Source: an uncultured Psychroserpens sp.
Lineage (GTDB): Bacteria; Bacteroidota; Bacteroidia; Flavobacteriales; Flavobacteriaceae
NCBI RefSeq assembly: GCF_947501425.1
Contig: NZ_CANMVN010000002.1
Coordinates: forward strand, 186,001-250,000
Direction of reading: 5' to 3'
DNA: 64,000 nt
Of the stretch, positions 42,150-50,349 are shown one piece after another. Position 1 is the first letter of the stretch. The number at the start of each line of letters is the position of its first letter. The notes beneath the pieces are model-generated. The model was not told where the DNA came from. It saw only the letters and a program-made list of their open reading frames with translations, and made no database searches. The position numbers and the translations under genes were made by a program.

Positions 42150-42182
42150 AAAACCACTTTACATGAGTAAGGTGGTTTTTTA
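42150..42182 (+). terminator. Terminator of the sulfur operon
   Basis: AAAACCACTTTAC / GTAAGGTGGTTTT with a 4-base loop and a T-run, about 20 bases after the DsrE-like stop codon. Confidence 0.9.
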
Positions 42183-42204
42183 ATTTAGACTCTAAGTTTT
42201 AAAC

Positions 42205-42212
42205 TATCTTTG
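42205..42212 (+). promoter_or_regulatory. -7 promoter element of the DEAD-box helicase gene
   Basis: TATCTTTG is a full match to TAnnTTTG, 17 bases before the ATG at 42230. It lies just after the terminator of the previous operon. No TTG is seen at standard spacing. Confidence 0.6.
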
Positions 42213-42229
42213 TCCACAAATACATCAAT

Positions 42230-43465
42230 ATGTCATTTAAAGACCTAAAACTTAACAGACCTATTTTAAGAGCTGTTGCCGAAGCTGGTTATGATAACCC
42301 AACGCTGGTGCAGGAGCGCACAATTCCTTTGGTTTTAGATCGAAAGGATATCATTACTTCCGCGCAAACTGGCACAGGAAAAACTGCAGCATTTGCTTTA
42401 CCAATCTTACAGTTATTATTTGACAGACAAGACGCACCCAAAAAAGGAAAGAAGATTAGGGCTTTAATTGTTAGTCCAACTCGTGAATTAGCGATTCAAA
42501 TTGCCAAAAACTTTACAACCTACAGCACATATACCAATTTAAGATCTGCTGTTATTTATGGAGGCACCTCTATTGAACCGCAGAAAGATATTCTTGCTAA
42601 AGGAATCGATATTTTGGTAGCAACTCCTGGTCGATTACTTGATCTACATAAACAAGATCTTGTAAATTTAGATTATATAGAAACTTTTGTTTTAGATGAA
42701 GCCGATCTCATGTTAGATATGGGATTTATTGATGATGTCAAGAAGATAGAGCGTTTATGTCCTGATGACAAACAAACATTGTTATTCTCAGCAACAATGC
42801 CATATAAGGTAGAGCAATTAGCCAACTCGATTTTAAAAGATCCTGAACGTATTGAAGTGACACCAACATCTTCAGCAGCTAAAAATGTGAGTCAGTTGTT
42901 GTATTATGTTCCAAAGCGTAACAAGATAGAATTATGCTTACATCTTCTCAGAAATGAGATTAAAGGAAGCATTCTCATTTTTAGAAGAACAAAATTTGGT
43001 GTTGATAAATTACATCAAACCTTATTAAAAAATGGTTACAAAGCTGAACGCCTGCATGGTGATCGTTCACAAAATGAGCGTCAGAATGCGCTAGCCGATT
43101 TCAAACGCAATAAGGTCAATATTCTTATTGCTACAGATGTTGCCGCTCGTGGTATAGATATTAATGAATTAGATGCCGTCATTAATTTTGATCTTCCGAA
43201 TGTTCCTGAAACCTATGTACATCGCATTGGAAGAACTGGTCGTGCAAGTCATATGGGTCATGCTTATTCATTCTGTTCTGCCGATGAAAAAACATATATC
43301 AAAACGATCCAGCAATTAATCAATGTGCAAATCCCTATTGAAGACAACCATCCTTATCCTCTAGATCCAAAGGCAAAACCTATTGTCCATAAGAAGAAAG
43401 GCAGTAAGTATAAAAAAGGCAGAAAAAGTCAGGCGTCTAAAAAGAAAAAGAAACGTTGGTATTGA
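42230..43465 (+). CDS. DEAD-box RNA helicase
   Basis: A 411-residue RhlE-type helicase. The Q motif region LVQERTIPL, motif I AQTGTGKT (45-52), PTRELA, GG, TPGR, the DEAD box VLDEADLMLDMG (156-159), SAT (187-189), then ARGIDI and HRIGRTGRA in the second RecA domain are all present. The C-terminus (KKKGSKYKKGRKSQASKKKK) is a short basic RNA-binding tail. It is probably active in ribosome assembly or mRNA turnover, for example in the cold. Monocistronic, behind its own -7 element. Confidence 0.97.
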   Translation: MSFKDLKLNRPILRAVAEAGYDNPTLVQERTIPLVLDRKDIITSAQTGTGKTAAFALPILQLLFDRQDAPKKGKKIRALIVSPTRELAIQIAKNFTTYSTYTNLRSAVIYGGTSIEPQKDILAKGIDILVATPGRLLDLHKQDLVNLDYIETFVLDEADLMLDMGFIDDVKKIERLCPDDKQTLLFSATMPYKVEQLANSILKDPERIEVTPTSSAAKNVSQLLYYVPKRNKIELCLHLLRNEIKGSILIFRRTKFGVDKLHQTLLKNGYKAERLHGDRSQNERQNALADFKRNKVNILIATDVAARGIDINELDAVINFDLPNVPETYVHRIGRTGRASHMGHAYSFCSADEKTYIKTIQQLINVQIPIEDNHPYPLDPKAKPIVHKKKGSKYKKGRKSQASKKKKKRWY

Positions 43466-43470
43466 TCATA

Positions 43471-43497
43471 AAAAAACCAAGAGTAATAACTCTTGGC
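43471..43497 (-). terminator. Terminator for the minus-strand sigma-factor operon
   Basis: On the minus strand CCAAGAGT / ACTCTTGG with a 4-base loop is followed by seven T. It sits 24 bases beyond the stop of the 43521-44138 gene. It may also stop helicase transcripts from the other side, though the T-run there is weak. Confidence 0.82.
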
Positions 43498-43520
43498 TTG
43501 ATTTGATTTGCTCTGGATTC

Positions 43521-44138
43521 TTATTCAAAAATAATCTCAACAAGGTAGTAGTTTGGAATATTAAAAACGCGTCCCCATTCTTCAGGTTTATGCTCACTTC
43601 CTGCAACATCGCAGTACTTTTTCCATCCCGTTGTTTTATCGATATAAGGCAAAAAATAGCCCATAATCAAGGTATTAGTGTTTACCGCTACTGACATTGG
43701 ATCAGAAGTTTTTAAGAAATCATGCAATGCATATTTATCTTTAGAAACCTTGATATCATACAATCGTGGTGTTGAAAACCTATCGAACATAAAATTCATT
43801 TTAATGGTATTGTCTAATTGGGTTTTGACATAATACTTAAACTCAAAAACCGAATCAGTAATAGCTGGTATATAATTAAACTTACTACTATCCATAATGG
43901 TATCTGTTTTAGCCAGAGAGCCATTAGTATATTCTTTTACCATTAGCCTGTAATCCTTGCCTTTAAGATCATCACCTGTAAAGCTAAGTTTGATCGTTTC
44001 TACCTCTTGAAACCTCAGCAAGTCTTGCAATTCTTTATTATCAGAACCATATTTGGTTTGCAGTTTAATGTTACTATTTTGCGCGTTTAGTGTGCTGAAG
44101 CAAATCAATGCCACAGCTAATGTGATTAAATGTTTCAT
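43521..44138 (-). CDS. Exported protein of unknown function (last gene of sigma operon)
   Basis: A 205-residue protein with signal peptide MKHLITLAVALICFSTLNAQ. The mature part is beta-rich (VETIKLSFTGDDLKGKDYRL, FEFKYYVKTQLDNTIKMNF, YLVEIIFE at the end). It contains two Cys far apart at most, and no motif I recognise. It follows the DUF4097-like gene by 6 bases in the operon sigma, anti-sigma-like, 44145-45308, this gene. It is probably an envelope protein in the regulon of that sigma factor. Confidence 0.75.
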   Translation of the reverse strand: MKHLITLAVALICFSTLNAQNSNIKLQTKYGSDNKELQDLLRFQEVETIKLSFTGDDLKGKDYRLMVKEYTNGSLAKTDTIMDSSKFNYIPAITDSVFEFKYYVKTQLDNTIKMNFMFDRFSTPRLYDIKVSKDKYALHDFLKTSDPMSVAVNTNTLIMGYFLPYIDKTTGWKKYCDVAGSEHKPEEWGRVFNIPNYYLVEIIFE

Positions 44139-44144
44139 ATGAAT

Positions 44145-45308
44145 TTATTTTGATTTAATGAATGTTTCGTTGGCTGTGTAAAGAATACCTCTAACCATAT
44201 CTAAATTGATAGCTCCTGAAAAATGCCCTTGACCTTTAGCTTTACGTTCCATCATGTTGAATTTTTCATCGCTTTTTGTAGGCTGCATGGTAATAGACAT
44301 ATTTTCAAAATGATTAACCGTATTATTACCTATAACACTTAAACTGAAGTCGTAAGTTTCAGGATAGAAGAAATATAACTTGGTATACTCTGAAAAGAGA
44401 TCAAATCGTTTGAAATCTTTAGCCCAATTATATAACCAATATTCGCCATTATAATCAGTAATACTAACTTTATCTTGAATCTCGCCAATTTCAATTTTAG
44501 AGAATTCAGAATTGATGGATACATTTTGCAGACTTCCTATTTTTCCATTGATAACATTATCAAAAGAAAAGTTGCCACCAGAAATTCCTTCAAATTCAAA
44601 ACTGGCATCATTAACTTTAAAATTATTGTAATTATTACTTAGGTATTTTCCTTCTAAAGTACCTTTTTTTAGGTTTAATGATATCTCATTGGTCACATCA
44701 TCTAAAAATGAAATTTGTGCCTGATTCCCTATAATTTTAACGTTTACAAAAGCAGGTAGTTTGATTACAAATCGGCTCTTATACATTTTAACACGTTTAA
44801 AATCTATATCTTTCTTCTCACCATTTTCACTGAGCATTTTTAAGTTTTTAAAAGGCAAATTTTTAAACTCACCTCCTCTTATCTCTTGTAATAAAGAATC
44901 TTTAGATTTTCTCTGAATGGTATCATTAGCTTTACCAAATTTAAAATCGGTATCCTCTAAAGTTAACCCAAAAGGAGCGTCAAGCTGGTAAGCCACTTTT
45001 GAAATATTTTGAAAACTGGAGGCATTAAGCGTTACCGTATTTTCAAATTGTACCGCTTCAATTTTAATGTCATTTAAAAAAGACTCCATTTCTTTTTTAG
45101 AATATTGGCTAAACTCAATAGTGTAGTCGAAATGAACTTTCCCATCTGTGGAGGCTTCAATAGCAACTGTAGTATTCTCTAAATTTAGGAGGGTTGCGGT
45201 GCTTTTATTGACCTCAAAACTTTGAGAATACACCGTTTTTTTCTGTGCGGAAACTGAAACTGATGTGATGAGCATCAGCGTCAATAGTTTAAATGTTAAT
45301 CGTTTCAT
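44145..45308 (-). CDS. Exported DUF4097-like beta-rich protein in sigma operon
   Basis: A 387-residue protein with signal peptide MKRLTFKLLTLMLITSVSVS and AQ. The mature region is a long run of short beta strands with regularly spaced Asn/Gly (NLKKGTLEGKYLSNNYNNFK, FEFEGISGGNFSFDNVINGK, VSINSEFSKIEIGEIQDKVS), the look of a beta-helix or of DUF4097-type putative adhesins. Its start overlaps the anti-sigma-like gene by 20 bases. Bacteroidota ECF modules often carry such a protein, and it may be part of envelope stress sensing. No enzymatic residues are evident. Confidence 0.78.
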   Translation of the reverse strand: MKRLTFKLLTLMLITSVSVSAQKKTVYSQSFEVNKSTATLLNLENTTVAIEASTDGKVHFDYTIEFSQYSKKEMESFLNDIKIEAVQFENTVTLNASSFQNISKVAYQLDAPFGLTLEDTDFKFGKANDTIQRKSKDSLLQEIRGGEFKNLPFKNLKMLSENGEKKDIDFKRVKMYKSRFVIKLPAFVNVKIIGNQAQISFLDDVTNEISLNLKKGTLEGKYLSNNYNNFKVNDASFEFEGISGGNFSFDNVINGKIGSLQNVSINSEFSKIEIGEIQDKVSITDYNGEYWLYNWAKDFKRFDLFSEYTKLYFFYPETYDFSLSVIGNNTVNHFENMSITMQPTKSDEKFNMMERKAKGQGHFSGAINLDMVRGILYTANETFIKSK

Positions 45309-45831
45309 AGTGTTCGTTTTGTTGATTTAATGATTTGATATGTTCTTGAATATCTTTTAAAAGCTGAAGTCGGGTTTGAAGATTTTCAACTAAAGCTTCT
45401 ATAACCATAATATTGTTATTGTCAGCTTTAAATTGTTTTGAGATATCCTTATAATCTTTATCCAGATCATCCAGTTTAGCTCTGTATCGTTTTACTAATT
45501 TATCATCATTAGCAATACTTATAAAACTCTGCCATTCTTTATCAATATTTGCCAGATATTGCTGTTCTATAAGCTCAATCTGAGTTTCTATTGGTGCTTC
45601 TTCTACAACTTGATTAGTGACATTTTCAGTAGTTTTGAAGATGGTAAAGGCCAGTGCCACAAAAAGGATCACAATAGCAGCTACTTTAAACATATAATTA
45701 GTACTGAGTTTTGACTCACGTCTTGGTCTTGACGCTTTCAACTTCTCATAAAATTCTTGTCTATGGCTATCTGGTAAACGTTTACCTGACGCGTCTTCGT
45801 CTTTAAAAAAATCTCTAATATCTTGCTTCAT
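45289..45831 (-). CDS. Anti-sigma-factor-like single-span membrane protein
   Basis: A 180-residue protein with a cytosolic N-terminus of about 46 residues (KQDIRDFFKDEDASGKRLPD), one membrane span (YMFKVAAIVILFVALAFTIF), and a periplasmic coiled-coil-rich part (VKRYRAKLDDLDKDYKDISK and LVENLQTRLQLLKDIQEHI). Location and topology fit an anti-sigma factor for the sigma gene it overlaps by 17 bases, although I see no zinc-binding HxxxCxxC motif. It also overlaps the downstream gene by 20 bases, so the operon is tightly coupled. Confidence 0.78.
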   Translation of the reverse strand: MKQDIRDFFKDEDASGKRLPDSHRQEFYEKLKASRPRRESKLSTNYMFKVAAIVILFVALAFTIFKTTENVTNQVVEEAPIETQIELIEQQYLANIDKEWQSFISIANDDKLVKRYRAKLDDLDKDYKDISKQFKADNNNIMVIEALVENLQTRLQLLKDIQEHIKSLNQQNEHYETINI

Positions 45832-46381
45832 TGTAATATGTTTTTATAAGGTTTTGAAGTTGTAATCGACCTCGTCTTAAATGTGTTCTGCTGGTTTGTT
45901 TAGGAATATCAAGAATGCTTGATATTTCCTCGTGATCATAACCTTCAATAAGGTATAACTTAACTACAATCTGATACTTATTTGATAACTTCTCAATTGC
46001 ATTGAGTACTTGTTGCTTGGTGATTTCTGAATGAAACTCCCAATTATTATCATCTTCTATCGTTAAATCATTTAGTTCTGATTCTATAAAATTCAATCGC
46101 TTCTTTTTCAATTGATCAATACACTGGTTAATCACTATTCGCTTGAGCCAGACTCCAAAAGTGAAATCAGACTGGTAACTATCCAATTTTGTAAATGCTT
46201 TTAGAAAGCTGTCTTGCATAGCATCCTTTGCGTCTTCTTCATTTAAGTATCGACAAGCAATTTGAAACATAGCATCACAGTAAAGATCGTATAGCTGCAT
46301 CATTGCTGCTTCATCTCCTTTCTTGCAGCGATCAATTAAAATGGCATTTGCTTTAGACATTTGGTATTGGTTAGTGTTCAA
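45815..46381 (-). CDS. ECF RNA polymerase sigma factor
   Basis: A 188-residue ECF sigma. Region 2 is seen in MQLYDLYCDAMFQIACRYLN, EDAKDAMQDSFLKAFTKL and FGVWLKRIVINQCID. Region 4 is seen in YLIEGYDHEEISSILDIPKQ and TSRTHLRRGRLQLQ. Two starts are possible: ATG at 46381, or the second Met (46360, MSKANAIL). The promoter TGAAAC-N16-CGTT at 46389-46414 would place transcription start within a few bases of 46381, so either the message is nearly leaderless or the 46360 start is the real one. It heads a four-gene operon with the anti-sigma-like, DUF4097-like and 205-residue exported proteins. Confidence 0.93.
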   Translation of the reverse strand: MNTNQYQMSKANAILIDRCKKGDEAAMMQLYDLYCDAMFQIACRYLNEEDAKDAMQDSFLKAFTKLDSYQSDFTFGVWLKRIVINQCIDQLKKKRLNFIESELNDLTIEDDNNWEFHSEITKQQVLNAIEKLSNKYQIVVKLYLIEGYDHEEISSILDIPKQTSRTHLRRGRLQLQNLIKTYYNEARY

Positions 46382-46388
46382 TATTAAA

Positions 46389-46414
46389 AACGACAGAAAA
46401 ACTCCTGCGTTTCA
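46389..46414 (-). promoter_or_regulatory. ECF-type promoter TGAAAC-N16-CGTT
   Basis: On the minus strand TGAAAC (46409-46414), exactly 16 bases, then CGTT (46389-46392). This is the classical ECF -35/-10 layout (compare SigW-type TGAAAC-N16-CGTA), directly before the ECF sigma gene, and suggests autoregulation. Confidence 0.65.
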
Positions 46415-46444
46415 AAATTCTTGATTTTTTTTCACAAAAGTGAT

Positions 46445-46452
46445 TATCTTTA
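46445..46452 (+). promoter_or_regulatory. -7-like element before the 448-residue frame
   Basis: TATCTTTA (7 of 8 to TAnnTTTG) has TTG 21 bases upstream (46421-46423). It lies inside the frame that could begin at 46440, so it favours the GTG at 46470 as the true start. Confidence 0.45.
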
Positions 46453-46469
46453 ATCTCAAAATCCAACCA

Positions 46470-47786
46470 GTGAGTCAAGATTATAACAATCCTGCGTTTA
46501 AAAAACTACTTCAAAAACTCCAGGAAGAGAGTTGGCAGTTAGAACTGCTTATTTCTGGTTTTGCCATTTTTGGTTTGTTTCAGGCAGCTAACCCATTAGG
46601 TATTGCAGCACAAGAAGCTAGAAATAATGAACAAATATTCTTGTTTATTATTCTTATCGTAGCTTCAGTGTCATGTTATATTTTATTATTTAATCTTCTA
46701 TTGCATGTCATTTTACGAGGACTATGGATTGGTGCTTTAGGACTCCGATATGTCTCTGGTGATATTGATTATGAAGAATTAAAATACAGTCCGAGATTCA
46801 CAAAATACCTCAGAAAAAAAATTGGTTCTTTTGATCGCTATATTGGAAGTTTAGAAAACTATTGTAGCATTATTTTCGCAATATCTTTCCTATTGATTTT
46901 TTATGTTATTGCCTTTACACTAACAATAGCGTCTATAGCACTTATTGCTTTTTATCTCATAGATAATGACAACAGTATACTCATGACTGTTGGTATTATT
47001 CTTGTGATTTTTATTGTCTTTGGAATGTTTTTTACATTTATTGACTTTATTACCCAAGGATGGTTAAAGAAAAAGAAATGGACATCTGCTATTTATTTCC
47101 CAATTTATTGGGTTTTTAGTTTTATTACACTCTCTTTTTTATACCGACCACTAGTTTATAATTTTTTAGATAACAAATTTGGTCGAAGAATCAGTCTTAT
47201 TTTAGTTCCTTTATATTTTCTTATTTTAATAGGAACAAGTCTTAGATATGAAAAGTCTAACTACATAAAACTAGGAACATCATCTAATGAATTTAGAGCA
47301 AACACATCTAATTATGAAGATTTATTAGACAAGGATAAAGGTCAGTTCATAAGAAATGCCGCTATTCCGTCTAAAGTGATTTCAGAAAATTATCTGAAAG
47401 TATTTATTGTCTATAATGAATATACCGAAGATGTCATTTTTGATTTCAAACCAGAATTAAAACCAAAAAACGATGTCCGTGGATTAGGATCTGACATTCG
47501 TTTTAGTAATGATTTTAGTGACAATTCAAGACGTGATAGCCTAAGACCTATATATATGAAAACTCTTAACGACATCTATTCGTTTAAAGTAGATTCTCTG
47601 GAGTTAGACTCAGAATTTGTTATTAGCGAAAGTAAAACTGGACAGTTTGGATTTGAAACCTATTTAGATTTAAAAGATGTGGCCAATGGGAAACACCTGT
47701 TGAAAGTCTATAGAAAGCGACTCAGAAATAAGGACACGTTATACAGCAGACGTGCAACCATCCCGTTTTGGCATTTTAAAGATTAA
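46470..47786 (+). CDS. Multi-pass membrane protein of unknown function
   Basis: The frame opens at a GTG at 46440, but I prefer the GTG at 46470 (438 residues) because a promoter-like element lies between the two. The N-terminal half has about five hydrophobic spans (FLFIILIVASVSCYILLFNL, IIFAISFLLIFYVIAFTLTI, LILVPLYFLILIGTSL). The C-terminal 170 residues are soluble (VIFDFKPELKPKNDVRGLGS, FGFETYLDLKDVANGKHLL), probably periplasmic. I do not recognise the family. It is divergent from the first ECF sigma gene, and its 3' end overlaps the second anti-sigma-like gene by 4 bases. Being wedged between two sigma modules suggests envelope function. Confidence 0.72.
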   Translation: MSQDYNNPAFKKLLQKLQEESWQLELLISGFAIFGLFQAANPLGIAAQEARNNEQIFLFIILIVASVSCYILLFNLLLHVILRGLWIGALGLRYVSGDIDYEELKYSPRFTKYLRKKIGSFDRYIGSLENYCSIIFAISFLLIFYVIAFTLTIASIALIAFYLIDNDNSILMTVGIILVIFIVFGMFFTFIDFITQGWLKKKKWTSAIYFPIYWVFSFITLSFLYRPLVYNFLDNKFGRRISLILVPLYFLILIGTSLRYEKSNYIKLGTSSNEFRANTSNYEDLLDKDKGQFIRNAAIPSKVISENYLKVFIVYNEYTEDVIFDFKPELKPKNDVRGLGSDIRFSNDFSDNSRRDSLRPIYMKTLNDIYSFKVDSLELDSEFVISESKTGQFGFETYLDLKDVANGKHLLKVYRKRLRNKDTLYSRRATIPFWHFKD

Positions 47787-48205
47787 GCCTCCAGTCGCTT
47801 ATCAAAATAACGCTTAAGCAACGGAATTTGCACACAAAACATGAGTCCGAATAATACTATCGAATATATCATAGTTTGAGACATATTAAAACCTGATAAT
47901 GGATTGGAAATTTCATAATTCAGGAAACGATCAATACCTATCTCACTCAACCAGCCGCTTTCAACATTAGAAGAACCTAAAACCAAATATCCTAAAACAC
48001 CAACAAAAACAATTGCAAGTAAAGACCAAACACGTTTAGATATCAAAGGCACGTAGGTCGTAGCTTTAGAACTATTTAAGGCCGTTATTTGAGACATGAC
48101 CGTTTGTGTAAAATCAAATGACGGACTCTCTATTGCTGATTCCCCTATCACTTTTCGAGATAGGTTATCTAAATGTTTATCTGCGTTCTCGTTCATAATG
48201 TTCAA
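47783..48205 (-). CDS. Anti-sigma-like two-span membrane protein
   Basis: A 140-residue protein. A cytosolic N-terminus of about 70 residues (HLDNLSRKVIGESAIESPSF, DFTQTVMSQITAL) is followed by two membrane spans near residues 68-86 and 110-133. It overlaps the sigma gene by 29 bases, so translation is coupled. The topology is that of a short anti-sigma factor, here without a zinc motif. Start could be at 48205 or the Met three codons later. Confidence 0.75.
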   Translation of the reverse strand: MNIMNENADKHLDNLSRKVIGESAIESPSFDFTQTVMSQITALNSSKATTYVPLISKRVWSLLAIVFVGVLGYLVLGSSNVESGWLSEIGIDRFLNYEISNPLSGFNMSQTMIYSIVLFGLMFCVQIPLLKRYFDKRLEA

Positions 48206-48767
48206 TAATTTCTGGTTCTAATTCCGACTTTAATATAGTTGCCAATTTTTTTCGGCATCTAAACAATTTCACCTTAATTGAATTTACAGTGATACCTACT
48301 ATCTGAGAAATGTCATCTAAAGATAGGTCATCAAAATAATATAAGGTCAATAAAAAACTATCTTGACTTGGCAATCGTTTAATACATCGCTGTATCGCTT
48401 CCTCTCGCTCTTTAGTTTCTATTTGGTCTAATGCGGTATCCATGGTTTTTACCTGATGTGCTGTAAATTCGTTGATTTCAACATCATTCAAATGCTTTTT
48501 GTTCTTCTTTATACGATCCAAACATGTATTGTAGGCAACACGATAGATCCACGTTGAAAACTTAGAATCACCTTTAAACCTATCTAAAGACCTATACGTT
48601 TTTATAAATGTATCTTGTGCTACCTCTTCAGCTTCTTCTCTATTTTTCAGCATTCGCAACGCCAAAGTGAACACCAGATCTTTATAATTATCCACCAGTA
48701 TCGAAAATGCATTTGTATCGCCTTCGATGATTTGATTGATGAGTATTTGGTCGTTGTTGGTGGTCAT
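48177..48767 (-). CDS. ECF RNA polymerase sigma factor
   Basis: A 196-residue ECF sigma. Region 2: FSILVDNYKDLVFTLALRML, EEAEEVAQDTFIKTYRSLDR and FSTWIYRVAYNTCLDRIKKN. Region 4: YYFDDLSLDDISQIVGITVN and SIKVKLFRCRKKLATIL. The first Met at 48767 is the only plausible start. Its own predicted promoter (TGTAACC-N16-CGTC) would put the transcript start only a few bases before the ATG, so the message may be almost leaderless. The partner anti-sigma-like gene overlaps its end. Divergent is a DUF6249-like membrane gene with an identical promoter. Confidence 0.94.
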   Translation of the reverse strand: MTTNNDQILINQIIEGDTNAFSILVDNYKDLVFTLALRMLKNREEAEEVAQDTFIKTYRSLDRFKGDSKFSTWIYRVAYNTCLDRIKKNKKHLNDVEINEFTAHQVKTMDTALDQIETKEREEAIQRCIKRLPSQDSFLLTLYYFDDLSLDDISQIVGITVNSIKVKLFRCRKKLATILKSELEPEIIEHYERERR

Positions 48768-48777
48768 TTTGTGTTAA

Positions 48778-48804
48778 GACGACTTCATTAACCTTTAGGT
48801 TACA
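48778..48804 (-). promoter_or_regulatory. ECF promoter for the second sigma gene
   Basis: On the minus strand TGTAACC (48798-48804), 16 bases, then CGTC (48778-48781). The same motif with the same spacing occurs on the opposite strand at 48834-48860. Confidence 0.72.
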
Positions 48805-48833
48805 GTTTCAGAAGAAAAAAAAATTAAAAAATC

Positions 48834-48860
48834 TGTAACCAAAATTCAAAACCTATCGTC
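48834..48860 (+). promoter_or_regulatory. ECF promoter for the DUF6249-like gene
   Basis: TGTAACC (48834-48840), 16 bases, then CGTC (48857-48860), about 45 bases before the ATG at 48906. It mirrors the divergent promoter at 48778-48804, so both genes are probably controlled by the sigma factor encoded here. Confidence 0.72.
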
Positions 48861-48905
48861 ATAAGCTCAGAACATTTAAAATTAATCAATTAAAAACGAA
48901 ACATT

Positions 48906-49253
48906 ATGGGATCAGAATTAATCATTATACCAATCATATTTGGTGCTATCTTTGGAGTCTTCTATTTATATTTTTCAACACGAAACAAGGAACGCTTAGC
49001 ACTTATTGAAAAAGGCGCAGATGCCAGTATTTTTATGAAAGGCAAACAACAAACAGCACCAATTTGGAAGGTCCTTATACTCAACCTCGCTCTATTACTT
49101 ATGGGAATAGGTGTTGGAACATTCATTGCATCTGTACTGGATAATTACACCACATTAGACGAAGACGCTGTGTATCCTGCCACTATATTTTTCATGGCTG
49201 GTGTTGGACTTTTTATTGGCTTTAACATGACCAAAAACTTAGATAAAGAATAA
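48906..49253 (+). CDS. DUF6249-like small membrane protein
   Basis: A 115-residue inner-membrane protein with three spans (residues about 3-24, 54-75 and 90-108). A short cytosolic loop contains TRNKERLALIEKGADASIF, the hallmark of the DUF6249 group often found beside ECF sigma factors in Bacteroidota. It is divergent from the sigma gene, and both share the motif TGTAACC-N16-CGTC, so it is probably part of that sigma regulon. A terminator follows. Confidence 0.82.
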   Translation: MGSELIIIPIIFGAIFGVFYLYFSTRNKERLALIEKGADASIFMKGKQQTAPIWKVLILNLALLLMGIGVGTFIASVLDNYTTLDEDAVYPATIFFMAGVGLFIGFNMTKNLDKE

Positions 49254-49276
49254 AACATATCTAACCAATCCATTTG

Positions 49277-49307
49277 AAAACCACTGTTAATCTGCAGTGG
49301 TTTTTTT
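49277..49307 (+). terminator. Terminator of the DUF6249-like gene
   Basis: AAAACCACTG / CAGTGGTTTT with an 8-base loop and seven T, about 25 bases after the stop codon. Confidence 0.9.
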
Positions 49308-49368
49308 ATTTACATAGACTTAATGTGTATATTTAGCCATAATGAACTCCATTCTACACATCATGCAA

Positions 49369-50349
49369 ATGAAATACAAACTATGCAACCTACTGCTTTT
49401 GAATCTCGTGTTTTTTTCGAATGCACAAACTAAAATCATTGATGAAGACACCAAATATCCTGTCTCATATGCTACGATTTCATTTGGTGACGGACAAGGC
49501 CTATTTGCTGATGATGACGGCATGTTCATCTTTACAAAAAAACTGTATCCTGATGTAGATTCCTTATTTATTTCAGCTCTAGGGTATAAAGATGTAGCTT
49601 TAGCAACGTCTAATATACCTGAGCTTATAAACATGCAGGTTGAAGCTGACAAACTTGATGAGATTATAGTTAACGCTAAAATAGATCGCAAGTATAAAAA
49701 GGAAAGTATAAAACCCTATCTGGATGATGATTATTACAAATGCTGGTTGCCAACCATAGAAAGTGAGATTGCTATATTTTTTCCTAACGGAAATGAGAAA
49801 CTTAAAAAAATCACTTCTGTTGTTTTTCCTTTTGCCTTAGAATCCAGAGACTGGAAAAAGCGTAAACGTTCCAATGCTGATAAACGTAAATTTTCTACCC
49901 TATTTAAGGTGAAATTCTATGAGAATAATAATGGACTTCCTGGTAATGTAATGACTTACACAAACATTGTATTTAGAGTTACTGAAAAAAATGGAGATGA
50001 GTTTGAATTGGATGTATCTGAACACAACCTTTTTATACCAGACAACGGGTTTTTCGTATCACTTCAGGTATTAGGCTACACTGACCAAAATGGAAAGTTA
50101 TTACCAAATAAAAAGTACAAAGAGATTAAAGGCAAAAACGGAACTGTTAAAATACCAACTAACTTTAGACCTCTACTCCCATTTACGGATGAAATCAACT
50201 CCTATAACACCTATGTAAAACGCGTGTTTATTAGTGGTAATAACTGGGTTCAGTTTAAAAAAGGTAATGGTATTGAATCTAGTTTGCTACGCACCAATCT
50301 CAATAATTATGGTGTTGGTATTAATTACAATGTTTATAAAGATGAATAA
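49369..50349 (+). CDS. Exported CarboxypepD-reg protein (paralog of 5839-6759)
   Basis: The ATG at 49369 gives a 326-residue protein with signal peptide MKYKLCNLLLLNLVFFSNAQ; ATGs at 49342 and 49363 add a few residues. The N-terminal part is a CarboxypepD-reg-like domain (YPVSYATISFGDGQGLFADD, ISALGYKDVAL). The C-terminal part has KVKFYENNNGLPGNVMTYT and NLFIPDNGFFVSLQVLGY, which line up with LYTVGKDGLPDEDL and FPTNGLYVALEGL of the protein at 5839-6759. Several Lys/Arg-rich stretches are present. It is probably a periplasmic or surface protein of unknown function. Its stop overlaps the start of the next gene by 8 bases. Confidence 0.8.
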   Translation: MKYKLCNLLLLNLVFFSNAQTKIIDEDTKYPVSYATISFGDGQGLFADDDGMFIFTKKLYPDVDSLFISALGYKDVALATSNIPELINMQVEADKLDEIIVNAKIDRKYKKESIKPYLDDDYYKCWLPTIESEIAIFFPNGNEKLKKITSVVFPFALESRDWKKRKRSNADKRKFSTLFKVKFYENNNGLPGNVMTYTNIVFRVTEKNGDEFELDVSEHNLFIPDNGFFVSLQVLGYTDQNGKLLPNKKYKEIKGKNGTVKIPTNFRPLLPFTDEINSYNTYVKRVFISGNNWVQFKKGNGIESSLLRTNLNNYGVGINYNVYKDE

